Positions 26,048 to 36,294 of a stretch of DNA of 64,000 nt are shown here, in pieces. This stretch comes from Rhodopseudomonas palustris (GTDB lineage: Bacteria > Pseudomonadota > Alphaproteobacteria > Rhizobiales > Xanthobacteraceae), in the NCBI RefSeq assembly GCF_034479375.1, contig NZ_CP140155.1, forward strand, positions 682,001-746,000, written 5' to 3'. Position 1 is the first letter of the stretch. The number at the start of each line of letters is the position of its first letter. The translations under genes were made by a program, and so were the position numbers. The notes beneath the pieces were generated by a model. That model was not told where the DNA came from. It did not search any database and worked only from the letters and a program-made list of their open reading frames with translations.

Positions 26048-26590
26048 ATGACCCAGCCCGCATCCGCCTATTTCATGGAAGATCGCCACGACCCGAACGA
26101 GACCCACACGCTGTCCGTCCTGGTGCAGAACGAGCCCGGCGTGCTGGCGCGGGTGATCGGGCTGTTTTCGGGGCGCGGCTACAATATCGAGAGCCTCACC
26201 GTCTCGGAGACCGAGAACCAGAAACATCTGTCGCGCGTCACCATCGTCACCACCGGCACGCCGATGGTGATCCAGCAGATCAAGAATCAGCTCGACCGCA
26301 TGGTCCCGGTGTATCGCGTGGTCGACATGACGCTGACCGGCCGCTCGATCGAGCGCGAGCTGGCAATGGTCAAGCTGCGCGGCACCGGCGACCACCGCGT
26401 CGAATCGCTGCGGCTCGCCGAGGCGTTCCGTGCCCGGGTGATCGATGCCTCGACCGAGAGCTTCGTGTTCGAGATCACCGGCAACACGTCGAAGATCAAT
26501 CAGTTCATCGAACTGATGCGGCCGCTCGGCCTGGTCGAAGTGGTCCGCACCGGCGTCGCCGCGATCGGCCGCGGCGCGGAGGGGATGTAA
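26048..26590 (+). CDS. ilvH: acetolactate synthase small (regulatory) subunit
   Basis: Regulatory subunit conferring feedback inhibition on IlvI. The N-terminal ACT domain (THTLSVLVQNEPGVLARVIGLFSGRGYNIESL) and C-terminal ALS_ss domain are complete; length is 180 residues. It starts at ATG 26048. Distance from ilvI is 186 bp, filled partly by a palindromic repeat that may change mRNA stability or the relative amounts of the two subunits. Confidence 0.95.
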   Translation: MTQPASAYFMEDRHDPNETHTLSVLVQNEPGVLARVIGLFSGRGYNIESLTVSETENQKHLSRVTIVTTGTPMVIQQIKNQLDRMVPVYRVVDMTLTGRSIERELAMVKLRGTGDHRVESLRLAEAFRARVIDASTESFVFEITGNTSKINQFIELMRPLGLVEVVRTGVAAIGRGAEGM

Positions 26591-26599
26591 GCGGGGGAG

Positions 26600-26998
26600 C
26601 TACGCCGCGATCGCCTCGGCGATGTCGTCGAACGAACTGTTGGTGTAGTCCTTCGCCAGCGAGCGGATCAGCGAGGCTTCGACGGTCTTGTGCAGGATCG
26701 GGCGCATCTGGCCGAGCGTCTGCGGGTCGGCGATCAGCACCAGACTGTCGAACTCGCCGGCGAGCTTCATCTTGTTGATCAGCAGGCTGAGCTGCTTGGC
26801 GAAGGTGGCTTCGTCGGTCTGGCTCTGGGTCTGATCCTCGGGGCGCGAGCCCGACGGGCCGTCGTCATCGAGATTTTCCGGCGCCAGCCTGCGTTCTTCG
26901 CGCAGCACAACGCTGGCCGGTTTGCCGGTGTTTCGAAGCAGAATCGCTCCGCCGCCATCGGCCACGACGATCAGTGCGTTGTGCGGAATAAGGGTCAT
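26600..26998 (-). CDS. host attachment family / bacterial eRF1-like protein
   Basis: A 132-residue protein resembling the 'protein required for attachment to host cells' family, related to the archaeal/eukaryotic release factor 1 middle domain (baeRF). Features are the N-terminal HNALIVVADGGGAILLRNTG strand-loop and LVLIADPQTLGQMRPILHKTV. It has an RBS (AGGAG) about 11 nt before ATG 26998. It is convergent with ilvH (10-bp gap). A general-stress type promoter lies upstream, which fits frequent induction of this family under stress. Molecular function is unknown. Confidence 0.8.
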   Translation of the reverse strand: MTLIPHNALIVVADGGGAILLRNTGKPASVVLREERRLAPENLDDDGPSGSRPEDQTQSQTDEATFAKQLSLLINKMKLAGEFDSLVLIADPQTLGQMRPILHKTVEASLIRSLAKDYTNSSFDDIAEAIAA

Positions 26999-27058
26999 GG
27001 GGGAAGCTCTCCTGGTGATTTCGCCGGCCGCAGTCGCGGCCGCCGGCTCAACCGAGGC

Positions 27059-27083
27059 AACCGGCTGTGCCGGCCTTGGTTCC
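27059..27083 (-). promoter_or_regulatory. EcfG-like general stress promoter for the eRF1-like gene
   Basis: On the reverse strand GGAAC (27079-27083), 16 bp, GGTT (27059-27062), close to the alphaproteobacterial EcfG consensus GGAAC-N16/17-CGTT. The ATG is about 60 nt downstream. The same GGAAC-N16-GGTT occurs before the Mn-catalase fusion. Confidence 0.5.
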
Positions 27084-27214
27084 GCCGTTCCGGTCGCGCC
27101 ATCGTCGCGCGGGAGGCTGTTCCGCGCGGACGGCGGGTGACGCATCAGCGCGGGATCGGCTACGAACCCGGCAACGGCGCGCGCAACGCGCGGCCGATTC
27201 AGGGCGGAGACATC

Positions 27215-29288
<2,074 letters not shown>

Positions 29289-29310
29289 GCGAGGGCAACC
29301 ACGCGCTCAC

Positions 29311-29420
29311 CGTCATCCTGAGGCGCCACCGCGAAGCGGTGGCCTCGAAGGATGGGCCGCTTGCACCCGCCGCCGCATCCTTCGAGGCTCGCCCTGCCGG
29401 GCGAGCACCTCAGGATGACG
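29311..29420. repeat. palindromic repeat downstream of ilvC
   Basis: Outer ends CGTCATCCTGAGG and CCTCAGGATGACG are inverted, with inner GCCTCGAAGGATG / CATCCTTCGAGGC, giving a long compound hairpin. The same family occurs at 46464 and 46686. The 376-bp space between ilvC and the GntR gene holds this repeat, a terminator, a second repeat and an operator. Confidence 0.88.
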
Positions 29421-29444
29421 ACACGATGATGGTGGCAATCGAAG

Positions 29445-29472
29445 CGGGACCGCGGCGACGCGGTCCCGTTTT
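29445..29472 (+). terminator. rho-independent terminator after ilvC
   Basis: A perfect 10-bp stem (CGGGACCGCG) with GCGA loop is followed by TTTT and further T-rich sequence. A close relative of this terminator stands at 31872. Confidence 0.8.
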
Positions 29473-29494
29473 CGTTTGCGACGGGTTTGCCTCC

Positions 29495-29585
29495 GTAGGG
29501 CGGATAAGCCGAAGGCGCCATCCGCTGTTTTGCGCGTGGGGCCGGAGTGGCGGATGGCGGCGCAAGGGCGCCTTATCCGCCCTAC
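29495..29585. repeat. GTAGGGCGGATAAGCC-type palindrome
   Basis: Starts GTAGGGCGGATAAGCCGAAG and ends with the inverted CTTATCCGCCCTAC, with inner GGCGCCATCCGC/GCGGATGGCG arms. A second copy is at 32806. Confidence 0.88.
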
Positions 29586-29634
29586 GAGGCACTGCCCAAA
29601 ACGCGGTGCAATCCGCCGCAGCCTCGGTGTCTTG

Positions 29635-29651
29635 ATCTGGTCAGACCAGAT
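29635..29651. promoter_or_regulatory. FadR/FCD-type operator
   Basis: The 17-bp palindrome ATCTGGTCAGACCAGAT contains TGGTCAGACCA, the classic FadR-subfamily GntR half-site arrangement. It ends 14 bp before the ATG of the GntR-family gene, so autoregulation is likely. Confidence 0.8.
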
Positions 29652-29665
29652 TGGTAGGGTCAGTT

Positions 29666-30430
29666 ATGGCGACCCCGCTCAATTCCGAAGCCACCCACAC
29701 GGTCCGCAGGACGCTCGAATTCGTGCAGCACCATCGGCTGGCGAAGGGCGACCGGTTGCCGTCGGAGCGGGAATTGTCGGAGCGGTTCGGCGTGGCGCGC
29801 AGTTCGGTGCGCGAGGCGCTGGCGGTGCTGGACGCGATGCGGATCACCGAGCGCAGGCCGAAATCGGGCATCTTCCTGCGCAACGCGGTCGAGGACGGCG
29901 GGCTCGATGCGCTGGTGCTGCAGGCCGATCTCGGGCTGGCGTTCGATCCTCAGGTGACGCGCGACGTCACCGAGGCGCGGATCATCTGTGAAGAGCAGGC
30001 GCTGCGGCTGGCCTGCCGGCGGCGGACCGAGGCCGACCTGGCGAAGCTGCACCGATTGCTCGATGCCTATGCGGCGCTGGTCGACGCCGACCGCAATCCG
30101 TCCGATGCCGATGTCGAGTTTCACCTCGCTTTGGTCGCCGCCAGCCAGAACCGCATTCTGGTGCGCACGCTGACGCCGCTGATGCTGATGAGCACGACCT
30201 GGCGGCGGCGCTATTTCGACTCGGCTGCGATCCGCCGCCGCTCGCTCGACGATCACCGCGCCTTCGTGGCCGCCGTGGAAGCGCGCGACGAAGCGGCCGC
30301 AGCGTCGCTGGTGCAGCGCCACGTCCAGACCGCCGCCGCGGACGTGCGGGCACTGGCGGAGCAGGGCGGCGCGACCGCGACCGACACGCCACCCAAATCA
30401 GACACGCGCGCATCCGACGCGCCGACCTAA
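29666..30430 (+). CDS. GntR-family transcriptional regulator, FadR/FCD subfamily
   Basis: A 254-residue regulator. The N-terminal winged helix-turn-helix (about 15-75) includes LPSERELSERFGVARSSVREALAVLDAMRI. The C-terminal FCD ligand domain has the metal-binding pattern EFHLALVAAS and DDHRAFVAAVEARD. ATG 29666 is chosen; a TTG at 29651 would lie inside the operator. It precedes a branched-chain-type substrate-binding protein gene by 69 bp and probably controls it, with an organic acid or amino acid as effector. Confidence 0.88.
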   Translation: MATPLNSEATHTVRRTLEFVQHHRLAKGDRLPSERELSERFGVARSSVREALAVLDAMRITERRPKSGIFLRNAVEDGGLDALVLQADLGLAFDPQVTRDVTEARIICEEQALRLACRRRTEADLAKLHRLLDAYAALVDADRNPSDADVEFHLALVAASQNRILVRTLTPLMLMSTTWRRRYFDSAAIRRRSLDDHRAFVAAVEARDEAAAASLVQRHVQTAAADVRALAEQGGATATDTPPKSDTRASDAPT

Positions 30431-30499
30431 CCCCGGTCAACGGGAGAACTTCGCGCGGCCGACAGCCGCTTCGGGGAAACGCAAAAAGAAGGATCAAAA

Positions 30500-31732
30500 A
30501 TGCGTATCAAGACGACTTCCGTAGCCGCTTTTGCGGCTGCGATCGCGATGCTGGCCGCGAGCCCGGCATTGGCCCAGAAGAAATACGGCCCCGGCGCCAG
30601 CGACACCGAGATCAAGCTCGGCAACACCGTGCCCTATAGCGGCCCGGCCTCGGCCTACGGCATTCTGGGCAAGACCTATGCGGCCTATTTCAAGAAGATC
30701 AACGACGAGGGCGGCATCAACGGCCGCAAGATCAACCTGATCTCCTATGACGACGCCTATTCGCCGCCGAAGACGGTCGAGCAGACCCGCAAGCTGGTCG
30801 AGAGCGACGAGGTGCTGGCGATCGTCGGCAATGTCGGCACCGCCTCGAACATCGCGATCCAGAAATATCTCAACGCCAAGAAGACCCCGCAACTGTTCCT
30901 CGCCACCGGCGCGTCGCGCTGGAACGACCCCAAGGCGTTTCCGTGGACGATGGGCTGGCTGCCGAGCTACCAGGCCGAAGCCGCCGCCTACGCGAAGTAT
31001 CTCTTGAAGGAAAAGCCCGACGCCAAGATCGGCGTGTTCTACCAGAACGACGATTTCGGCAAGGACTACGTTCGCGGTCTCAAGGATGGCCTCGGCGACA
31101 AGGCGGCGACGATGATCGTGGCCGAATCCAGCTACGAGGTCTCCGAGCCGACGGTGGATTCCCACATCGTCAAGATGAAGGCGGCCGGCGCCGACACGCT
31201 GCTCTCGTTCGCGACCGGCAAGTTCGCCGCGCAGGCGATCAAGAAGGTCGCCGAACTCGGCTGGAAGCCGCTGCACATCGTGCCGAACGCCAGCTCGTCG
31301 CTCGGCAGCGTGCTGCGCCCGGCCGGCCTCGACAATGCGCAGGATCTGGTGTCCGCGACCTTCGCCAAGGACCCGACCGATCCGCAGTGGAACGAGGATC
31401 CGGGGATGAAGGTCTTCCACGCCTTCGTCGAGAAGTACATTCCCGAAGGCAAGGCGATGGAGAGCACCGTGCTGTCCGGCTACAGCATCGCCCAGACCAT
31501 GGCCGAGGCGCTGCGGATGTGCGGCGACGATCTCAGCCGCGCGAACCTGATGAAGCAGGCCGCGAGCATGAAGGACGTCAAGCTCGACGGCCTCTTGCCG
31601 GGCGTGACCGTCAACACCAGCGCGACCGACTTTTCGCCGATCGATCAGTTCCAGATGATGTCCTTCAAGGGCGAACGCTGGCAGCGTTTCGGCGACGTCA
31701 TCAAGGGCGAAGTCGCGGTCGCGGGACAGTAA
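30500..31732 (+). CDS. periplasmic substrate-binding protein, LivK/Peripla_BP_6 type
   Basis: A 410-residue secreted binding protein of the branched-chain amino acid/aromatic acid ABC transporter class. A signal peptide ends at SPALAQ (about residue 26). Then IKLGNTVPYSGPASAYGILGKTYAAYFKKINDEGGINGR follows the family consensus, with YDDAYSPPKTVEQTRKLVE and FYQNDDFGKDYVRGLKDGL. No permease or ATPase genes are beside it, so it is an orphan partner of a distant transporter. It lies directly after the FCD regulator. RBS AAGAAGGA precedes ATG 30500. Confidence 0.88.
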   Translation: MRIKTTSVAAFAAAIAMLAASPALAQKKYGPGASDTEIKLGNTVPYSGPASAYGILGKTYAAYFKKINDEGGINGRKINLISYDDAYSPPKTVEQTRKLVESDEVLAIVGNVGTASNIAIQKYLNAKKTPQLFLATGASRWNDPKAFPWTMGWLPSYQAEAAAYAKYLLKEKPDAKIGVFYQNDDFGKDYVRGLKDGLGDKAATMIVAESSYEVSEPTVDSHIVKMKAAGADTLLSFATGKFAAQAIKKVAELGWKPLHIVPNASSSLGSVLRPAGLDNAQDLVSATFAKDPTDPQWNEDPGMKVFHAFVEKYIPEGKAMESTVLSGYSIAQTMAEALRMCGDDLSRANLMKQAASMKDVKLDGLLPGVTVNTSATDFSPIDQFQMMSFKGERWQRFGDVIKGEVAVAGQ

Positions 31733-31740
31733 GCGCGAGG

Positions 31741-31829
31741 GTGAGGGGGCGTCTCGGCGGAGCCGAGAGCCAGCGACTCGTGTCGCCCCTCACCCCACCC
31801 CTCTCCCCGCAAGAGCGGGGCGAGGGAGC
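31741..31829. repeat. GC-rich palindromic repeat
   Basis: Contains GTGAGGGGGCG near the start and CGCCCCTCAC further on as inverted arms, then CTCTCCCCGCAAGAGCGGGG. The CTCCCCGCAAG core recurs in the repeat at 36172. Confidence 0.65.
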
Positions 31830-31871
31830 TCGCCGTGCTCGGCGCAAGACTTCGCGTCACATCCAATGCGA

Positions 31872-31900
31872 ACGGGATCGCGGTGACGCGGTCCCGTTTT
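31872..31900 (+). terminator. rho-independent terminator
   Basis: An 11-bp stem (ACGGGATCGCG with CGCGGTCCCGT, one G-T pair), GTGA loop and a T run. It is similar in sequence to the terminator after ilvC, suggesting a shared origin. It ends the binding-protein transcript. Confidence 0.75.
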
Positions 31901-31942
31901 CATTTGGCTGTGCTACGGTCATGCGTTCGAGAGGAGCGGATC

Positions 31943-32794
31943 ATGCCATCTGTCGTCGTCACCGGGGTCTCCACCGGGATCGGTCACGCCATCGCGAAGC
32001 TGCTGCTGGACAAGGGTTTTCGCGTGTTCGGCAGCGTCCGCAAGCCGGCGGATGCGGAGCGGCTGATTCATGAATTCGGCGCGAACTTCACGCCGCTGAT
32101 CTTCGACGTCACCGACGAGGCGGCGGTGCACGCTGCAGCGGCCGAGGTGCGCGCCGCGCTCGGCGGTGAGCGGCTCGCCGGGCTGATCAACAATGCCGGC
32201 ATCGCGGTGTCGGGCGCGGTGATCGATCTGTCGGCGGATGATTTCCGCCGGCAGTTCGAGGTCAATGTGATCGGCCCGATCGTGGCGACGCAGGCGTTCG
32301 CGCCGCTGCTCGGCACCGACGATACGCTGCGCGGGTCGCCGGGGCGGATCGTGATGATGTCGTCGATCGCAGGTAAATTCGGCAATCCGCTGATGGCGGC
32401 GTATTCGGCGTCGAAGCACGCGCTCAACGGCCTGTCCGACGGGCTGCGCCGCGAGATGATGCTGTTCGGCATCGACGTGGTGATCGTTGCGCCCGGCGCG
32501 GTGAAGACGCCGATCTGGGCCAAGGCCGAGCAGGAGGACGTCTCGCGTTTCGCGAATTCGCCGTTCTATCCGGCGCTGCTGAAGATCCGCGCGATGCTGC
32601 CGAAAATGGATGAAAGCGGGCTGCCGCCGGAGACGATCGCGCAGCACGTCCTCGACGCGCTGACGTCGCCGAAGCCGAAGGCCCACGACGTGATCACGCC
32701 AGGGCCGCTGCAATTCTGGCTCTCGACCAAGTTGCCGCCGCGATGGGTGGACAGGATCGTCGCGCGCAGGTTGGGGCTGCAGCCGGCGAAGTAA
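31943..32794 (+). CDS. short-chain dehydrogenase/reductase
   Basis: Classical SDR of 283 residues: cofactor motif TGVSTGIG (7-14), NNAG (83-86), catalytic Ser141, Tyr154 and Lys158 (YSASK). An acidic residue after beta-2 is absent and SVRKP is present, favouring NADP(H). The C-terminus extends past the catalytic core with WLSTKLPPRWVDRI, as in retinol/steroid-type SDRs. The substrate is unknown. GAGAGGAG is an excellent RBS for ATG 31943. Confidence 0.87.
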   Translation: MPSVVVTGVSTGIGHAIAKLLLDKGFRVFGSVRKPADAERLIHEFGANFTPLIFDVTDEAAVHAAAAEVRAALGGERLAGLINNAGIAVSGAVIDLSADDFRRQFEVNVIGPIVATQAFAPLLGTDDTLRGSPGRIVMMSSIAGKFGNPLMAAYSASKHALNGLSDGLRREMMLFGIDVVIVAPGAVKTPIWAKAEQEDVSRFANSPFYPALLKIRAMLPKMDESGLPPETIAQHVLDALTSPKPKAHDVITPGPLQFWLSTKLPPRWVDRIVARRLGLQPAK

Positions 32795-32805
32795 GCGAAT
32801 GTCCG

Positions 32806-32890
32806 GTAGGGCGGACAAGCCGAAGGCGCCATCCGCCGCCTTGCGAGTCGAAGCGTAGGTGGCGGATGGCGCTTCGCTTATCCGCCCTAC
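32806..32890. repeat. GTAGGGCGGA-type palindrome, second copy
   Basis: GTAGGGCGGACAAGCCGAAG and TTATCCGCCCTAC face each other around GGCGCCATCCGCC/GGCGGATGGCG arms, matching the copy at 29495. It overlaps the stop codon of the convergent transporter gene. Confidence 0.88.
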
Positions 32891-34434
32891 GGCTTCACCT
32901 TCTCCCACAGCGCTCGCGACACCACGTCCGGCGTCTTGCCCGACCCTGCTTGCAGATTGGCTTCGCGCATCGCGTCGATGCCGACCCGGCCGAGCAGCGG
33001 CGTCAGCGCGGCGCGCAGCTTCGCATCGCCGGCGCGTTGCGGCGACAGCAGCAGCACCGCGTCGTAAGGCGGGATCGCGGCGCGCGGATCGTCGAGCACG
33101 ACGAGATCGTATCTGGCGATCAGCCCGTCCGAGGTGTAGCCGGCGATGACGTCGACCTCGCCGGAGGCGACGGCGGCGTACATGAAATCGGGCTGCATCT
33201 GCCGCTCGGTCTCGAAGGCGAGGCCGTAGGCCTTGCGCAAATTGGCCCATTCCGGCCGGGAGAAGAATTCGTAGTCGCCGGCGATGGTCAGCGTCGGCGC
33301 GCGGGCGGCGAGATTGGCGATCGAGCGAATGCCCTGCGCCTCGGCCCTGGCGCGCGGCATCACCAGCGCATAGGCGTTGGCGAAGCCGAGATCGCCGAGC
33401 AAAGTGACACCGTCCTTGGCGAGATCCTGCTTCAGATCGGCCAGCACCTGTTCGCGCGCGGCGATGCCGGGGTGCTTGAACTGATTCGCCCACAGCGTGC
33501 CGGAGTAGTCGACATAGGCGTCGATGTCGCCGCTCTTCAGCGCGTCGTAGATCACGCTGGAGCCGAGGCCGGCGCGGGTCGTGGCCGACAGCCCGGCGGC
33601 TTCGAGCCGTTGCTGGAGGAGGGCCGCGAGCACATATTGCTCGGTGAAGGTCTTGGCGCCGACGACGTAGGTCGATCGCGTGCCGGCCAGCGAAGGCGCC
33701 AGCGTCGCGATCACCAGCGCGGCGAGGCCGACGCCGCCGAGGGCTGTGCGGACACGGCTGCGCAGCCGCAGGCCGGTCTCGATCAGCGCCAGCAGTTGAT
33801 CGACCGCGAGCGCCAGCACCGCGGCGGCGGCGCAGCCGAACAGCACCAGCACCCAGTTCTGCGTCTGCAGCCCGGCGAAGATGTAGTTGCCGAGGCTGGT
33901 CTGGCCAATGGGAGTGGACAGCGTCGCGGTGCCGATCACCCACACCGCACTGGTGCGGATGCCGGCCATGATCACGGGCAGCGCCAGCGGCAGCTCGACC
34001 ATCGTCAACGTCTGCCGCGGCGTCATGCCGACGCCTTGCGCGGCCTCGAGCAGCGCTGGATCGACGCCGTCGAGCCCGGTGATGGTGTTGCGCAGCACCG
34101 GCAGCATCGCATACAGCGCCAGCGCCAGCACCGCGGGCAGGAAGCCGAACGCCGAGAAGCCGACGCCGAAAGCGCTCAGGCTCAGCGCCGCCAGCGCCAG
34201 CAGCAGCGGATAGAACAGCGCGAGAAGCGCCAGGCCGGGAATGGTCTGCACCACACCGGCGAAGCCGAGCAGGGCGCCGCGCAAGATCGCGTTGCGTCGC
34301 GTGACCATCGCCAGCGGCAGGCTGATCGCGAGGCCGAGCGTCAGCGCGGCGAGGCTGACGCGGACATGCGCGCCGAGGTAGTTGGGCAGATTGGCCAGCG
34401 CCTCGCTCCAGCGCGGATCGCCGAACAGGCTCAT
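32887..34434 (-). CDS. osmolyte-type ABC transporter: permease fused to substrate-binding domain (OpuB/OpuC-like)
   Basis: A 515-residue fusion. Residues 1-235 form a ProW/OpuBB-type permease with about six helices and the EAA loop (EAAQGVGMTPRQTLTMVELPLALP). After one more helix, residues from about 258 (YVVGAKTFTEQYVLAALL) are an OpuAC/OsmF-like binding domain for quaternary ammonium compounds (glycine betaine, choline or similar). Such fusions are known in this family. Its ATG overlaps the stop of the ATPase gene by 4 bp (ATGA). The ligand is inferred only from family. Confidence 0.9.
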   Translation of the reverse strand: MSLFGDPRWSEALANLPNYLGAHVRVSLAALTLGLAISLPLAMVTRRNAILRGALLGFAGVVQTIPGLALLALFYPLLLALAALSLSAFGVGFSAFGFLPAVLALALYAMLPVLRNTITGLDGVDPALLEAAQGVGMTPRQTLTMVELPLALPVIMAGIRTSAVWVIGTATLSTPIGQTSLGNYIFAGLQTQNWVLVLFGCAAAAVLALAVDQLLALIETGLRLRSRVRTALGGVGLAALVIATLAPSLAGTRSTYVVGAKTFTEQYVLAALLQQRLEAAGLSATTRAGLGSSVIYDALKSGDIDAYVDYSGTLWANQFKHPGIAAREQVLADLKQDLAKDGVTLLGDLGFANAYALVMPRARAEAQGIRSIANLAARAPTLTIAGDYEFFSRPEWANLRKAYGLAFETERQMQPDFMYAAVASGEVDVIAGYTSDGLIARYDLVVLDDPRAAIPPYDAVLLLSPQRAGDAKLRAALTPLLGRVGIDAMREANLQAGSGKTPDVVSRALWEKVKP

Positions 34435-35225
34435 GCCGCGCCGTCCTGCGGCAGCAGTGCCGATAGCTTTTGCGCCTGCCGGCGCGGCGTCTGCAGCAGT
34501 TCGGTGACATAAGGATCGGTGCTGTGCGCCAGCTCCGCGGCGCTGCCTTGCGCCAGCAGGTGGCCGGCGCGCATCACCGCGATGCGGTCGGCCAGCAGCA
34601 GCGCCTCGGTGATGTCGTGGGTGATCAGCACGGTGGTGAGCCCGAGCCGTTCGTGCAGCGCGCGAAAATCCGTGGCCAGCGCGTCGCGGGTCAAGGGATC
34701 GAGCGCGCCGAACGGTTCGTCCATCAGCACGATGGCGGGTTTCGCGGCGAGCGCGCGGGCGACGCCGACGCGCTGGCGCTGGCCGCCGGAGAGTTCGTGC
34801 GGAAAGCGGTTGCGATATTGAGCGGGGTCGAGCCGCACCAGATCGAGCAGTTCGTCGATGCGGGCGGCGATCCTGTCGCGCGGCCAGCCGAGCAGCTTCG
34901 GCGTGATGCCGATATTGCCGGCGACGGACAGATGCGGGAACAGCGCCCCGGCCTGAAATACGATGCCGATGCGCCGGCGCAGCGCGATCGGATCGGCGGC
35001 GCGGATGTCCTCGCCATCGATCGTGATCGTGCCGGTGTCGGCGTCGATCAGCCGGTTGGCGAGCCGCAGCAGCGTGGTCTTGCCCGAGCCGGAGCCGCCG
35101 ACGATGGCGAGCAACTCGCCGCGCGCGACGCCGAGCGAGAGGCCGTCGACCGCCTTGGTCCGGCCGCCGTCGAAGCTCTTGTCGACGCGGTCATAGGCGA
35201 TCATCGGCGTGGCGTCGCGCATCAT
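34431..35225 (-). CDS. osmolyte-type ABC transporter ATP-binding protein
   Basis: ATPase of the OpuBA/ProV type, 264 residues, without the C-terminal CBS domains of full-length ProV. Walker A GGSGSGKTT, signature LSGGQRQRVGVARAL, Walker B VLMDEPFGALDP and the switch THDITEAL are intact. The start is uncertain: ATG 35225, 35222 or 35204, none with a strong RBS. It is translationally coupled to the permease-binding protein fusion. Confidence 0.9.
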   Translation of the reverse strand: MMRDATPMIAYDRVDKSFDGGRTKAVDGLSLGVARGELLAIVGGSGSGKTTLLRLANRLIDADTGTITIDGEDIRAADPIALRRRIGIVFQAGALFPHLSVAGNIGITPKLLGWPRDRIAARIDELLDLVRLDPAQYRNRFPHELSGGQRQRVGVARALAAKPAIVLMDEPFGALDPLTRDALATDFRALHERLGLTTVLITHDITEALLLADRIAVMRAGHLLAQGSAAELAHSTDPYVTELLQTPRRQAQKLSALLPQDGAA

Positions 35226-35321
35226 GCCGGCTACATGACGGCGGGTCGCGGCAAAGCGCAAGCCGCACTTGCAGTTTGCCACGCGGCGTTGAATGGTCCG
35301 CGCGGGAATGGAGGACGAGGC

Positions 35322-36131
35322 GTGGGCGGAAAGGCATCGACGGCAATCGCTTTGCGGGACGCGACGGTGGCGTTCAGGCTCGCCGACGGCCGCATCTACA
35401 CCGCCGTCGAGAAGGCGTCGCTCGAAATCGCCGATGGCGAGTTCGTCGCCATCGTGGGACCGACGGGCTGCGGCAAGTCCACGCTGCTCAACGTCGCCGC
35501 CGGGCTGCTGCGGCCGGTGGCGGGCGAGGCGCGGATCTTCGGCGCGCCGCTCGACGGGCTCAATCGCGACGCCGGCTATCTGTTTCAGGCCGACGCGCTG
35601 TTTCCGTGGAAGACCGCGATCGACAATGTCGCGATCGGCCTCGACGTCGTCGGCACGCCGCGCGCCGAGGCGCTGAGCCGGGCGCAGGGCTGGCTCGAGA
35701 CGGTCGGGCTCGGCGCCTTCGCCGGCCGCTATCCGCACATGCTGTCGGGCGGCCAGCGCAAGCGCGTCGGCCTCGCGCAGGTGCTGATCCGCGATCCGAA
35801 GATCCTGCTGATGGACGAGCCGTTCGGCCCGCTCGACGCGCAGACGCGGCAGATCATGGGCAATCTGTTGCTGCAGCTCTGGAGCGCGCATCGCAAGGCG
35901 GTGCTGTTCGTCACGCATGATCTCGAGGAGGCGATCGCGCTGGCCGATCGGGTGGTGATCATGTCGTCGGGGCCGTCGTCGCGCATCATCGGGGACTGGC
36001 GCGTCGAGCTGCCGCGGCCGCGCGACATTTTCGAGATCAGGCTGACGCACGAGTTCCACGCGCTGCATCGCGAGATCTGGGGCGTGCTGCGTGAGCAGGT
36101 GATGAAGGCGTATGGGCAGGCGGTGGCGTGA
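35322..36131 (+). CDS. NitT/TauT-type ABC transporter ATP-binding protein
   Basis: A 269-residue ATPase of the nitrate/sulfonate/taurine class: Walker A GPTGCGKST, LFQADALFPWKTAIDNVAIGL, signature LSGGQRKRVGLAQ, Walker B LLMDEPFGPLDAQT. The GTG start at 35322 has GGAGGACGAGG just upstream. It is divergent from the osmolyte ATPase with about 96 bp between. A 110-bp palindromic repeat sits between it and the permease gene. Confidence 0.9.
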   Translation: MGGKASTAIALRDATVAFRLADGRIYTAVEKASLEIADGEFVAIVGPTGCGKSTLLNVAAGLLRPVAGEARIFGAPLDGLNRDAGYLFQADALFPWKTAIDNVAIGLDVVGTPRAEALSRAQGWLETVGLGAFAGRYPHMLSGGQRKRVGLAQVLIRDPKILLMDEPFGPLDAQTRQIMGNLLLQLWSAHRKAVLFVTHDLEEAIALADRVVIMSSGPSSRIIGDWRVELPRPRDIFEIRLTHEFHALHREIWGVLREQVMKAYGQAVA

Positions 36132-36171
36132 TGGGAGTGTTCGTGAAGGCCGCTGACTTGACCCTCGCACG

Positions 36172-36281
36172 GCGAACTCCCTCCCCCCTTGCGGAGGAGG
36201 GTTGGGGTGGGGGGTGGCGACGGGCTCAGTGCCCGTTGACCCCCACCCCCGACCCCTCCCCGCAAGGGGGAGGGGAGTACG
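36172..36281. repeat. purine/pyrimidine-rich palindromic repeat inside the transporter operon
   Basis: CTCCCTCCCCCCTTGCGGAGGAGGGTTGGGGTGGGGGGTG on the left is inverted by CCCCCACCCC...CTCCCCGCAAGGGGGAGG on the right around GACGGGC/GCCCGTT. It is strongly strand-asymmetric and shares CTCCCCGCAAG with the repeat at 31741. Confidence 0.8.
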
Positions 36282-36294
36282 CGGGGGCCTCGCC

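Noticed and set aside
23918..26395. A very long reverse-strand open frame (over 800 codons) opposite ilvI and ilvH
   Set aside because: It mirrors the GC-skewed codon positions of ilvI/ilvH, has low-complexity Arg/His/Asp-rich translation, no domain and no RBS.
31919..34510. A long reverse-strand frame spanning the SDR and transporter genes
   Set aside because: Arg-rich shadow of genes on both strands; the real frames there have clear domains and coupling.
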